A stretch of DNA of 64,000 bases from Alistipes sp. (GTDB lineage Bacteria > Bacteroidota > Bacteroidia > Bacteroidales > Rikenellaceae). A program made the translations under genes and the position numbers. The notes beneath the pieces were generated by a model. That model did no database searches. It was not told the DNA's origin and worked only from the letters and a program-made list of their open reading frames with translations. The stretch lies in assembly GCA_017623505.1 (NCBI GenBank), contig JAGAOZ010000028.1, positions 1-64,000 on the forward strand, given 5' to 3'. Position 1 is the first letter of the stretch, and every line of letters starts with the position of its first letter. Shown in pieces: positions 32,896 to 40,572 of this stretch.

Positions 32896-33411
32896 TTAGT
32901 CGAGTAGCTCAGCAAGTTTCTCTGCAACAGCCTCGCCACGAAGGTTCGAAGCGATAATCTTACCGCTCTTGCAGTCAATCAAGAAATTCGATGGGATACT
33001 GTTTACACCGTAGGCATTTGCGGCTTTATCATTTCCCATAGTGTGAATCCAAGGCAAATCCACTCTTACAACGGCTCTGCTGCAATCCTCCACCGAATTG
33101 TCAAACGAAACGGCAAAAATCTCAAAGCCCTTATCGTGATAAGCCTCGTAGGCCCTCTTCAGATGTGGCATCTCGCCCATGCAAGGACCGCACCATGAAG
33201 CCCAAAAATCCAAAAGCACATATTTGTTCTTGCCGTTCTCGACAACATCCTCCAATGATGTGGTCTTACCCTGCAAATCTTTTGTCACAACATTGATATA
33301 TTTATTTGCATCATCTTCAGCCGCTGCTGCAGCCTTTGTGTTGGCATTGCCACAAGCCCATGCTGCCGCTGCAACTACCACCATAGCAAATGCCCAAAAT
33401 ATCTGTTTCAT
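32896..33411 (-). CDS. TlpA-like thioredoxin lipoprotein, short paralogue
   Basis: This is a 171-residue exported thiol-disulfide protein. MKQIFWAFAMVVVAAAAWAC gives a lipidated Cys20, and the active site is WASWCGPC with Cys74 and Cys77. The TlpA/AhpC-type insert 'YHDKGFEIFAVSFD' and the cis-proline segment 'GVNSIPSNFLID' follow. The domain is closely similar to the C-terminal domain of the gene just upstream, indicating a tandem duplication in which this copy lost the DUF4369 part. Its likely role is envelope thiol redox chemistry; the partner is unknown. Confidence 0.9.
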   Translation of the reverse strand: MKQIFWAFAMVVVAAAAWACGNANTKAAAAAEDDANKYINVVTKDLQGKTTSLEDVVENGKNKYVLLDFWASWCGPCMGEMPHLKRAYEAYHDKGFEIFAVSFDNSVEDCSRAVVRVDLPWIHTMGNDKAANAYGVNSIPSNFLIDCKSGKIIASNLRGEAVAEKLAELLD

Positions 33412-33442
33412 ATCTTTTAATTTTTAGTGTTTAACAAAACTC

Positions 33443-34531
33443 TTAATCCAGCAACTCTGCAATCTTCTCCTTGAGAGCCTCGCCACGCAAGTTCTTAGCT
33501 ACGATTTTACCTGTTGCGCAGTCGATGAGGAAGTTTGCAGGGATGCTGTTTACTGCATAGTCCTTACGAGATTGGGTATCCCAATACTTCACATTACTTA
33601 CATGTACCCACTCCATCTTATGCTTTGCGATAGCATCACGCCAGTTCTGCTCTTTAGCGTCAAGCGAAACGCCGAAGATTTCGAAGCCCTTGTCGTGATA
33701 TTCTGCGTATGTCTCCAACAAGTGTGGTACCTCGCCCATGCAAGGACCGCACCATGAAGCCCAGAAGTCCAGAAGCACATACTTATTGGCAGGGTTCTCC
33801 ACAACGCTCTTCAGTGATATAGGCTGACCGTCCAATCCCGGCTCGGCGAAATCAATATAAGGCTGACCAGGCTCTGTTAGCAGGGCTTTCTCTGCATTTG
33901 CCTTTATCGCTGCGAACTTCTCCTGCACATTCTCAGGCAGTGCAGCAAGCAAGTCGAGCAGCTCCTGCGCATCGAACATAGAATAATCATTGCTCAATAT
34001 ATCCTGACCTACCAGATTGTCGGCATTTGCCAAGATTGCAGCCTTCGATGTTGCGGTGTACTCCGCCATGATAGCATCTATTGCCTGCTCATCACCCGCC
34101 TGGTGTGCTGTGCTATAACGCTCGTTAAGATTCTCTATCGCTGCTTTATATTGGCTATTGATGTCGTTCAATGTTGTACCCTTTACAGTGTAACCACCCA
34201 GACGCACACCTGTTGTCTTCTCGATAGTCATATCGCCAGCCTCCAAGTAGAAGTAGAAGAATAACTCTGCCTCGTTTGGAGTTATCTCGCCTATTGAGAT
34301 GTAGCGACGTGCAGGCTCACTCGTTGTACCCTCAAAGCTGATTTTATTGTCGGCAATAGTCTGAGAGCTGATAACGACAAATTCGTTATCCTCATACTTT
34401 GTCAGATAGGCTGTTTTACCATTCTCAAAAGCCTCATCCGTTCCCGAAATAGAGTAGTTGTTTTGTGCGATAGCACTATTGGTGCTGAAAAGTATTGCCA
34501 CAGCAGCAACCATTGATAACATTGTCTTCAT
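33443..34531 (-). CDS. TlpA-like thioredoxin with N-terminal DUF4369 domain
   Basis: This is a 362-residue periplasmic protein with a signal peptide (MKTMLSMVAAVAILFSTNSAIA-Q). Residues ~25-120 form a DUF4369 beta domain ('YSISGTDEAFENGKTAYLTKYED...'), followed by a helical linker (~120-215). A thioredoxin domain (~220-362) has WASWCGPC at Cys261/Cys264 and cis-Pro in 'AVNSIPANFLID'. This architecture is very common in Bacteroidota and is thought to reduce envelope disulfides. It is 21 bases from the lpxD stop and 31 from its short paralogue. Confidence 0.92.
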   Translation of the reverse strand: MKTMLSMVAAVAILFSTNSAIAQNNYSISGTDEAFENGKTAYLTKYEDNEFVVISSQTIADNKISFEGTTSEPARRYISIGEITPNEAELFFYFYLEAGDMTIEKTTGVRLGGYTVKGTTLNDINSQYKAAIENLNERYSTAHQAGDEQAIDAIMAEYTATSKAAILANADNLVGQDILSNDYSMFDAQELLDLLAALPENVQEKFAAIKANAEKALLTEPGQPYIDFAEPGLDGQPISLKSVVENPANKYVLLDFWASWCGPCMGEVPHLLETYAEYHDKGFEIFGVSLDAKEQNWRDAIAKHKMEWVHVSNVKYWDTQSRKDYAVNSIPANFLIDCATGKIVAKNLRGEALKEKIAELLD

Positions 34532-34552
34532 ATCCTATTGTTTTTTAATTGT

Positions 34553-35581
34553 TTACTCCTTCTCTTTGAGTGCTTTCTCCACAGCCGACAGACGACGTGA
34601 GATGTTTGGCAAATCCTTAAACACTGCAAATGAGCGGTGATACTGTATTCCTGGCAGTGCTGGTGAGCCGAAACGAATCTCTCCGTCTGGTACATCCTTG
34701 TCGATACCGCTCTTTGAGCCAATCTTTGCGTAGTTGCCTATTGTCACGTGGTCGGCAATACCTACCTGACCTGCCAAGAAGCAGTTGTGACCTACCTTTG
34801 ATGTTCCGGCAATACCCATCTGTGCCGAAGATACGGTGTTTTCGCCAATCTCAACATTGTGACCTACCTGAATCAGGTTGTCGAGCTTCACGCCCTTGCG
34901 TATGATCGTCGAATCTGTCTTTGCGCGGTCGATACATGTGTTAGCTCCAATCTCGACGTTATCCTCTATAATAACGTTTCCGAGTTGAGGAATCTTATCG
35001 AATGTACCATCCGGTTTTGGTAAAAATCCGAAGCCATCAGCTCCGATAACCACTCCTGCGTGCAAGATACAGTTGCTACCTATGCGGCAGCCCTCATAAA
35101 CCTTCACACCTGGATATAGTGTCGTGCCCTGGCCAATCTTCACTCCGTCGCCGATATATACCTGTGGGTAGATTTTACAACCCTTTCCTACCGATGCTCC
35201 TGCCTCAATCACCGCAAAATCACCTATGTAGCAATCCTCCGCTACTGTTGCCTTCTCCGATATTGAGCACATCTTGCTGATACCCTTCTTTTGAGGCTTC
35301 ATTGCATTGTACATCTCCAACAGCTTCAATACAGCCACCCCTACGTCCTCCACTTTGATAAGTGTTGCCGCGATAGGTGCTGTTGGCTCGAACGAGTTGG
35401 CCACCAAGACGATAGACGCCTCTGTTGTGTAGATATATTGTTCGTATTTAGGGTTTGTAAGATATGTTAGAGAGCCCTTCTTACCGCCCTCAATAGACGA
35501 TACGGTATGTACTGCCGCACTCTTATCTCCTACTACGCTTCCACCCAAAAGTCCGGCAATCATTTCTGCTGTAAATTCCAT
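34553..35581 (-). CDS. lpxD: UDP-3-O-(3-hydroxyacyl)glucosamine N-acyltransferase
   Basis: This 342-residue enzyme performs the third step of lipid A synthesis, adding a hydroxyacyl chain from acyl-ACP to the 2-amino group. An N-terminal uridine-binding domain (~1-100, 'SLTYLTNPKYEQYIYTTEASIVLVA') is followed by a left-handed beta-helix of hexapeptide repeats (~110-310). It has 'GVVIGADGFGFLPKPDG' and the presumed catalytic His in 'LIQVGHNVEIG'. A helical C-terminus follows. It is the first gene of a six- to seven-gene minus-strand operon with a consensus promoter at 35625-35655. lpxC and lpxA are not adjacent. Confidence 0.96.
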   Translation of the reverse strand: MEFTAEMIAGLLGGSVVGDKSAAVHTVSSIEGGKKGSLTYLTNPKYEQYIYTTEASIVLVANSFEPTAPIAATLIKVEDVGVAVLKLLEMYNAMKPQKKGISKMCSISEKATVAEDCYIGDFAVIEAGASVGKGCKIYPQVYIGDGVKIGQGTTLYPGVKVYEGCRIGSNCILHAGVVIGADGFGFLPKPDGTFDKIPQLGNVIIEDNVEIGANTCIDRAKTDSTIIRKGVKLDNLIQVGHNVEIGENTVSSAQMGIAGTSKVGHNCFLAGQVGIADHVTIGNYAKIGSKSGIDKDVPDGEIRFGSPALPGIQYHRSFAVFKDLPNISRRLSAVEKALKEKE

Positions 35582-35624
35582 AATGGTTTATCTGTTTTAA
35601 TTGGTTTATAATCTGCTTAACTTT

Positions 35625-35655
35625 CAAAAGTATGAATAATTTGTGTTGTATCAAA
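35625..35655 (-). promoter_or_regulatory. Promoter of the lpxD operon (TTTG-N19-TActTTTG)
   Basis: Minus-strand -33 TTTG (35655-35652) and -7 TACTTTTG (35632-35625), about 44 bases before the lpxD start. Confidence 0.82.
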
Positions 35656-35681
35656 ATTTTATATGACTATTTTGTCATATA
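35653..35681 (-). terminator. Terminator overlapping the coaD stop codon
   Basis: On the minus strand atatgac - aaaata - gtcatat spans the last codons and TAG stop of coaD, followed by aaaattttg. The T-tract overlaps the -33 element of the lpxD promoter, so the two operons are packed head to tail. Confidence 0.55.
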
Positions 35682-36140
35682 CTCCTCCAACTTAACCCCT
35701 CTGGGCATCATCTCTAAAACATCTTTTTTGAATGTTACCAACTCTCGTATTGTCGAAGATGATATATCGCTCAATTCGGCGGGCGTGAGCAGAAGCACCG
35801 TTGCTATCTGAGGAAATAGCCTGCTATTTACTTGAGCCATATTCTTCTCGTACTCAAAATCGATGGTGTTGCGAACACCTCTGATTATTGCACAAGCCCC
35901 AACTTCTTGTGCACACTCTCCTGTTAGAGAGTTGTAGCACTTAACCTCTATGCGAGACTCCTTTGCATAGAGTTCGCGTATGAGTTTTGCGCGCTGTTCG
36001 ATAGATAGAAACCCCCGCTTAGCAATATTCTCGCCTATGGCGATAACCACCTTGTCGAACATAGTCAGAGCCTGAGCGACAATTGCCTCGTGGCCTCTTG
36101 TGAATGGGTCAAAAGACCCTGGAAAGATTGCTACTTTCAT
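35667..36140 (-). CDS. coaD: Phosphopantetheine adenylyltransferase
   Basis: This 157-residue enzyme makes dephospho-CoA from 4'-phosphopantetheine and ATP. The nucleotidyltransferase T/HxGH motif is 'FPGSFDPFTRGHEAIV' (residues 6-21, His17), and the second signature is 'DISSSTIRELVTF'. The length matches bacterial CoaD. Its ATG overlaps the stop codon of the upstream gene by one base (TAATG), implying translational coupling. It is the last gene of the murB operon. Confidence 0.97.
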   Translation of the reverse strand: MKVAIFPGSFDPFTRGHEAIVAQALTMFDKVVIAIGENIAKRGFLSIEQRAKLIRELYAKESRIEVKCYNSLTGECAQEVGACAIIRGVRNTIDFEYEKNMAQVNSRLFPQIATVLLLTPAELSDISSSTIRELVTFKKDVLEMMPRGVKLEEYMTK

Positions 36141-36928
36141 TATCTTGTCTTAGTTTTGTTATACTCCTGTTCCATCTCTTGGGCAAAATGCTCTGCCACA
36201 AACCATGCGTAAGGGCGCTCGCCGATGTGGCTGAGTGATGTTATTCCCAGCCAGTCGAGCAACATCACCTCTTCAGCCTTTGCCAAATCCTCCATTGTAA
36301 CCTCTCTCAGACGTATGCTATATCCGAGCTTTGTCGCCACCTCCACCACTCTGCTACCCTCTACGGTTGCCTTTGTCGATGGATGCATCAGCAGTGTACG
36401 TCCTCCACAGAGAATCATCGGGCGTGTTACATCTGCTGTAATCGCCTTTTCGGCGTTGCAAATTATAGCTCTGTCGTAACCGAGTTGTTGAGCCCGCGCA
36501 TCAGCCAGCTGTCTTGTCTGCTCCATCGCCGAGCTTGGGAGCGTGGGGTAGGGCGCATCTATTGTGATGTAGCACGCTTTAGGTTGTATGCTTCGTAGCG
36601 CATAGCCCGCATATATTGTTGGTTCGCCACTCTCGATGAAGTACTCTCCCACAGCATTCAGCTTCAATGTAACCTTTGTCGAGCCATTCGGCCAGATGCC
36701 ATTTTGCTCAAGTAAGTTTGTTATCTGTTGCTCCAATTCTGCTGCTGTCAGGGCCAATTGTTCGCCAAAAAGCTGCTCTGCTGCACAATTTATTACCTTG
36801 AGATGTTGCTCGGCTGAACGTGCTTTATGGTGCAGAGTGTGGATATCCTGATACAGATACGGACCTTCGACGTGATGCCACATCTTCATCACGCCTTGCT
36901 CAATCATATATCGTTCTATCCTCTCCAT
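36140..36928 (-). CDS. Class IV aminotransferase-like protein, PLP lysine apparently missing
   Basis: This is a 262-residue protein. The C-terminal half resembles fold-type IV PLP enzymes (branched-chain aminotransferase/ADC lyase): 'ARAQQLGYDRAIICN', 'ITADVTRPMILCGGRTLLMHPSTKATVEGSRVVEVATKLGYSIRLREVTMEDLAKAEEVMLLDWLGITSL'. In true enzymes the PLP-binding Lys sits 19 residues before the G-Y/G-A turn; here that stretch reads TLPSSAMEQTRQL with no lysine. The conserved E of 'SEG' is a D in 'TAD'. So it may be a non-catalytic paralogue, or a divergent enzyme I misalign. It is embedded between holA and coaD and tightly coupled to coaD. Confidence 0.65.
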   Translation of the reverse strand: MERIERYMIEQGVMKMWHHVEGPYLYQDIHTLHHKARSAEQHLKVINCAAEQLFGEQLALTAAELEQQITNLLEQNGIWPNGSTKVTLKLNAVGEYFIESGEPTIYAGYALRSIQPKACYITIDAPYPTLPSSAMEQTRQLADARAQQLGYDRAIICNAEKAITADVTRPMILCGGRTLLMHPSTKATVEGSRVVEVATKLGYSIRLREVTMEDLAKAEEVMLLDWLGITSLSHIGERPYAWFVAEHFAQEMEQEYNKTKTR

Positions 36929-36940
36929 GCTTCTATCGCT

Positions 36941-38014
36941 CTATTGCTGTGTAAATATCTTCATCAACAGCTCTCTGAGCAGCTCGCCCTCCGAGGCTGA
37001 GCCACTATCTATACCTTTACTCTTGGCGTCGTACTCTCGCATCAACCCTAATATCTTGAATAGCTGTGGGCTTGTCCATAGTGTTGCCTTTCTCTTCAGC
37101 TCTGCCACTACATACGGATTACTCTTCTTGAGAATCTTCATCAGCTCCATATCGCTTGGGAAGATTACACCCTTACGACGCTCCTGCCAACGCAAGTAGT
37201 TTATAATGAACAGGTCGCGGAAGAGTGCAAACAGGTTTATTACGATAAGCAGCAGTGGATTCTCCTTCGGATTTGCCGATAGGTGTTGAGCTATATCCAT
37301 AGCTTTGGCAACATCCTTTATAGCCACAGCATTACATAGCTCAAAGCTGTTAAAATCCTTCGATATTCCCACATTCTGCTCAATATGGTCCTCTGTGATG
37401 CTCTTTGTACCTTGAGGCATAGCGACCAAAAGCTTCTCTATCTCGTTTGATATCTTCTCAATATCGCATCCCAAATGGTCGGTCAGCATTCTGAGAGCCT
37501 TCTGACTTATCTCCAAGCCCTTGCCGCGCAAGAAGTTTACCAGCCACGGCTCTATCTCGTAATCTCGTGGGCGGACACTCTCCAGGACTACACCGCTGGC
37601 CAGACACTGCTTGTAGAGTGCCGAACGTTTATCGACATTTTTTTGCTTATGGCAGATAATGAGTATCGTCGAGTTTTGAGGCTTTGAAGTGTAGAGCGAT
37701 AATTTATCTATGCTATCTATTTGTTGAGCCTCCTTGAGTATTATCACCTCGTATGAGCCCATCATTGGCATCTGACGACACAGATTTACTACCTGCGCAG
37801 CCGATGTATCTTTGCCATAGACCGTAATCTGGTTGAAAGCCTGTTCTGATGGCGAGAGAATACTCTCCGAGAGAGCGTTACATATCATATCGATAAAATA
37901 ACTCTCCTCTCCCATCAGTAGATATATAGGGGCAAACTCTCTGCGTTTGATACACCCCATTATCTGCTCTGCCTGGGCTACACAATCTTTGAATTTTATC
38001 GCTGCTTTAGCCAT
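36941..38014 (-). CDS. holA: DNA polymerase III delta subunit
   Basis: This is the 357-residue clamp-loader 'wrench' subunit that opens the beta clamp. It is recognised from 'PIYLLMGEESYFIDMICNALSESIL', 'GSYEVIILKEAQQIDSIDKLSLYTSKPQNSTILIICHKQKNVDKRSALYK', and 'LTDHLGCDIEKISNEIEKLLV...ITEDHIEQNVGISKDFNSFELCNAV'. Delta has a degenerate Walker A by nature, and none is seen here. It lies 2 bases after tilS and 12 before the class IV-like gene. Confidence 0.94.
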   Translation of the reverse strand: MAKAAIKFKDCVAQAEQIMGCIKRREFAPIYLLMGEESYFIDMICNALSESILSPSEQAFNQITVYGKDTSAAQVVNLCRQMPMMGSYEVIILKEAQQIDSIDKLSLYTSKPQNSTILIICHKQKNVDKRSALYKQCLASGVVLESVRPRDYEIEPWLVNFLRGKGLEISQKALRMLTDHLGCDIEKISNEIEKLLVAMPQGTKSITEDHIEQNVGISKDFNSFELCNAVAIKDVAKAMDIAQHLSANPKENPLLLIVINLFALFRDLFIINYLRWQERRKGVIFPSDMELMKILKKSNPYVVAELKRKATLWTSPQLFKILGLMREYDAKSKGIDSGSASEGELLRELLMKIFTQQ

Positions 38015-38016
38015 CT

Positions 38017-39357
38017 TTATAAGCTCTCCTTAGTTATTTTGTAGACTCTTTCTGTTGCTTTGGTTATGCGGACACTATCATCTATGCGCTGTCCTATCAG
38101 CCAGATGATTTTCTCTGAGCTCAGCAATACAAATTGACGATGTTTTTCTGCCATTGAAACCTTGTGGTCAATCAGATAATCGCTAACCTTCTTTGACCCT
38201 ATCATCCCGAACGGAGTAAATTGGTCGCCCTCGCGCCACTTACGCACTGTAAGTGGGAATGAGACCATCTCGGCATCTATCAGAGCGACATTCTCAGGCT
38301 GATGCAGTGAAGCTATATCATCGACGTTGCACTCTTCGATGTAGAGGACCGAGTTACCGCAGTATGCTCTGGTTTGACCCTTGAGAATCTCCACAGCGCA
38401 CTCATCCTGCTCTTGGATAGGTGCCACGACGATTTTTTTACGGTCGATGTAAGCCACGTGGCTTCGTGAATAGAACCTCTTTCCCGATGCGTCGGCATCC
38501 AGGGCTTGACATAATCTATCTACCGTATCCCCCTTAAAGGCAAAATGCGATGAGAGGATTTCATATATGATAAAATCCTGTGAATCCAAGTGCTTAATCT
38601 TTTCGGCTCTTATTATATGCAACCCATCTTTCTGCTCGACAATCTGCTTGTAGATGTTACCTATCGCATAGTCAATAAACTGCTGGGCATGCGTCAGATG
38701 ACGGATATTGCTCTCCATTGTAGGTGTGAATCGAGGCGAAATATCCTTTATTCGAGGTATCAAACCCAGACGAATCTTATTGCGCAGATACTTTGTTGAG
38801 CGATTTGATGAATCCTCTCTGTAATGGATATGCTTACGTGATGCATACTCCATAATCTCTTTTCTTGTCGCAAATCTTAGTGGTCTGACCACTTTGCCAA
38901 CCTGATTGCTTATTCCCGTAAGACCTCTGAGTCCTGTTCCACGCAGTAGGTTGATAAAAAACGTCTCGATAGAGTCGTCAATATGGTGTGCAACGGCTAT
39001 TACGGTGTAGCCGTGCTGTTTGCACAATGCGTGAAACCACTCGTAACGCAGGCGTCGGGCCGCCATCTCCATACTCTCTCCCGTACGATGCATCTCACCT
39101 GTGGTGTCAAAACGCTTATTGTGACACTCTATACCGTAGCGACGAGCTGTCTCCTGTACCAAGATTTCATCTTCGTCACTCTCGCGGTTACGTAGTTGAA
39201 AGTTGCAGTGAGCCACTCCGACGTGGTAGCCACTATTTACGCATAGCGACATCAGCACCATCGAATCTACCCCTCCCGAAACTGTTAGCAGAATCTTATC
39301 TTCGTGAGTGAATAGCTCCTCCTTGCGGACATATTCTTGAAATTTATCTAAAAGCAT
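38017..39357 (-). CDS. tilS: tRNA(Ile)-lysidine synthase
   Basis: This 446-residue ATP-dependent enzyme changes C34 of tRNA-Ile(CAU) to lysidine. The PP-loop SGGVDS is at residues 27-32. Other motifs are 'GVAHCNFQLRNRESDEDE', 'AVAHHIDDSIETFFINLLRGTGLRGLTGI' and 'SNRSTKYLRNKIR' (family D-x-SN....RN.iR). The C-terminal TilS domain contains 'VRKWREGDQFTPFGMIGSKKVSDYLIDHKVS'. It is in an operon with murB upstream (9-base gap) and holA downstream. Confidence 0.96.
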   Translation of the reverse strand: MLLDKFQEYVRKEELFTHEDKILLTVSGGVDSMVLMSLCVNSGYHVGVAHCNFQLRNRESDEDEILVQETARRYGIECHNKRFDTTGEMHRTGESMEMAARRLRYEWFHALCKQHGYTVIAVAHHIDDSIETFFINLLRGTGLRGLTGISNQVGKVVRPLRFATRKEIMEYASRKHIHYREDSSNRSTKYLRNKIRLGLIPRIKDISPRFTPTMESNIRHLTHAQQFIDYAIGNIYKQIVEQKDGLHIIRAEKIKHLDSQDFIIYEILSSHFAFKGDTVDRLCQALDADASGKRFYSRSHVAYIDRKKIVVAPIQEQDECAVEILKGQTRAYCGNSVLYIEECNVDDIASLHQPENVALIDAEMVSFPLTVRKWREGDQFTPFGMIGSKKVSDYLIDHKVSMAEKHRQFVLLSSEKIIWLIGQRIDDSVRITKATERVYKITKESL

Positions 39358-39366
39358 AATCTCTTG

Positions 39367-40380
39367 CTACAAAATATTTACCTCTGGTTCGATTCTTATC
39401 CCGAAACACTCCCATACCCTCTGTTGTACCTGTTCCGAGAGCTCAATTACATCCCGACCACAGGCTCTGCCGTGGTTCACCAGCACCAATGCCTGCCTGT
39501 CGTGTACCCCGACCTTTTCGGTGCGATAACCCTTCATTCCGGCTTTGTCGATAAGCCAGCCGGCGGCAAGTTTTGCCTTCGTTGGGTCAGCCGTAGGGTA
39601 GACGGGCATATTCTCGTGTTGCTGTTTCAGCTCCTCAGCGCGCTCTTTAGCCACAATCGGATTCTTGAAGAAGCTGCCGGCGTTACCCATCTTCGATGTG
39701 TCGGGTAACTTCTCGTTTCTAATCGAGCATATAGCCTCCCGGATGTTGTTTAGCGTAGCGCCACCTAACTCCTCAACTCTTTGACATACGTCGCCATAGT
39801 GCAGGTTGGGCTTCGCTACCTTGCTTAGCGTGAAATCTACCGATGTTATTATCACCTTTCCCTTCAACTCCTGCTTGAATATGCTCTCTCGATATGCAAA
39901 ACGACACTCCTCTTTGGTGAGTGTTTTGTGTTGATAATCAAGGGTTGAGAATAGATGCACTCTCGATATTATATCCTTAGCCTCAGCGCCGTATGCCCCT
40001 ATGTTCTGTACGGGCGAAGCACCTACCGAGCCTGGTATGAGCGACAGATTCTCCGCACCCCATAAATTATGCTCCACGCACCAGGCTACCATGTCGTCCC
40101 ACTCCACACCTGCCTGAGCGTTGATAGTCACACTCTGCTCATCCTCGGCCACAACCTCTATCCCTTGTCCCACAGGATGAATGAGTGCTCCGTCGTAATC
40201 TTGCGTAAAGAGGATGTTGTTTCCTCCTCCCAGAACGTACCATTTTTGCGGTCTGTTCTCTGTGCAAAATATCTGGTCAAGCTCCTCGCCTCGCTCGAAA
40301 GTTATCAGTTTTAGGCATTTTTGTTCGACATGAAAGCTGTTTAGCTCTTTCAAATCGTGGTTTGTAAACTCCTTTATCAT
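39367..40380 (-). CDS. murB: UDP-N-acetylenolpyruvoylglucosamine reductase
   Basis: This 337-residue FAD enzyme completes UDP-MurNAc synthesis with NADPH. Typical features are 'LNSFHVEQ' at the N-terminus, 'YVLGGGNNILF' (FAD-binding), 'WDDMVAWCVEHNLWGAENLSLIPGSVGASPVQNIGAYGAE', 'CRFAYRESIFK', and 'GNAGSFFKNPIV' with the catalytic Ser, followed by 'KLAAGWLIDKAGMKG'. It is a type I MurB. It heads the murB-tilS-holA-coaD operon. Confidence 0.97.
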   Translation of the reverse strand: MIKEFTNHDLKELNSFHVEQKCLKLITFERGEELDQIFCTENRPQKWYVLGGGNNILFTQDYDGALIHPVGQGIEVVAEDEQSVTINAQAGVEWDDMVAWCVEHNLWGAENLSLIPGSVGASPVQNIGAYGAEAKDIISRVHLFSTLDYQHKTLTKEECRFAYRESIFKQELKGKVIITSVDFTLSKVAKPNLHYGDVCQRVEELGGATLNNIREAICSIRNEKLPDTSKMGNAGSFFKNPIVAKERAEELKQQHENMPVYPTADPTKAKLAAGWLIDKAGMKGYRTEKVGVHDRQALVLVNHGRACGRDVIELSEQVQQRVWECFGIRIEPEVNIL

Positions 40381-40471
40381 TGCGCCTATCAGTTTAGCAT
40401 CAATATTGTTTAAGTAGCTCTATTTTCCGTGAAAATAAATATCTACGGTGAAAAATACTTTGTATTTTCTG

Positions 40472-40479
40472 CAAAGTTA
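40472..40479 (-). promoter_or_regulatory. -7 box (TAacTTTG) for the murB operon
   Basis: Minus-strand TAACTTTG followed by CAG lies ~90 bases upstream of the murB start. It is back to back with the plus-strand TAatTTTG at 40493-40500. Confidence 0.6.
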
Positions 40480-40492
40480 GAAAATATTTTCA

Positions 40493-40500
40493 TAATTTTG
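40493..40500 (+). promoter_or_regulatory. -7 box (TAatTTTG) for the DUF4301 gene
   Basis: TAATTTTG lies 72 bases before ATG 40573. The overlapping divergent arrangement with the murB promoter means polymerase access to the two may compete. Confidence 0.55.
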
Positions 40501-40572
40501 GATGATTTTTGATTTTCTCCTTTAGGAGATTGGCTACAAATGACAACTAATTACTAAAAATACGAACTTGAT

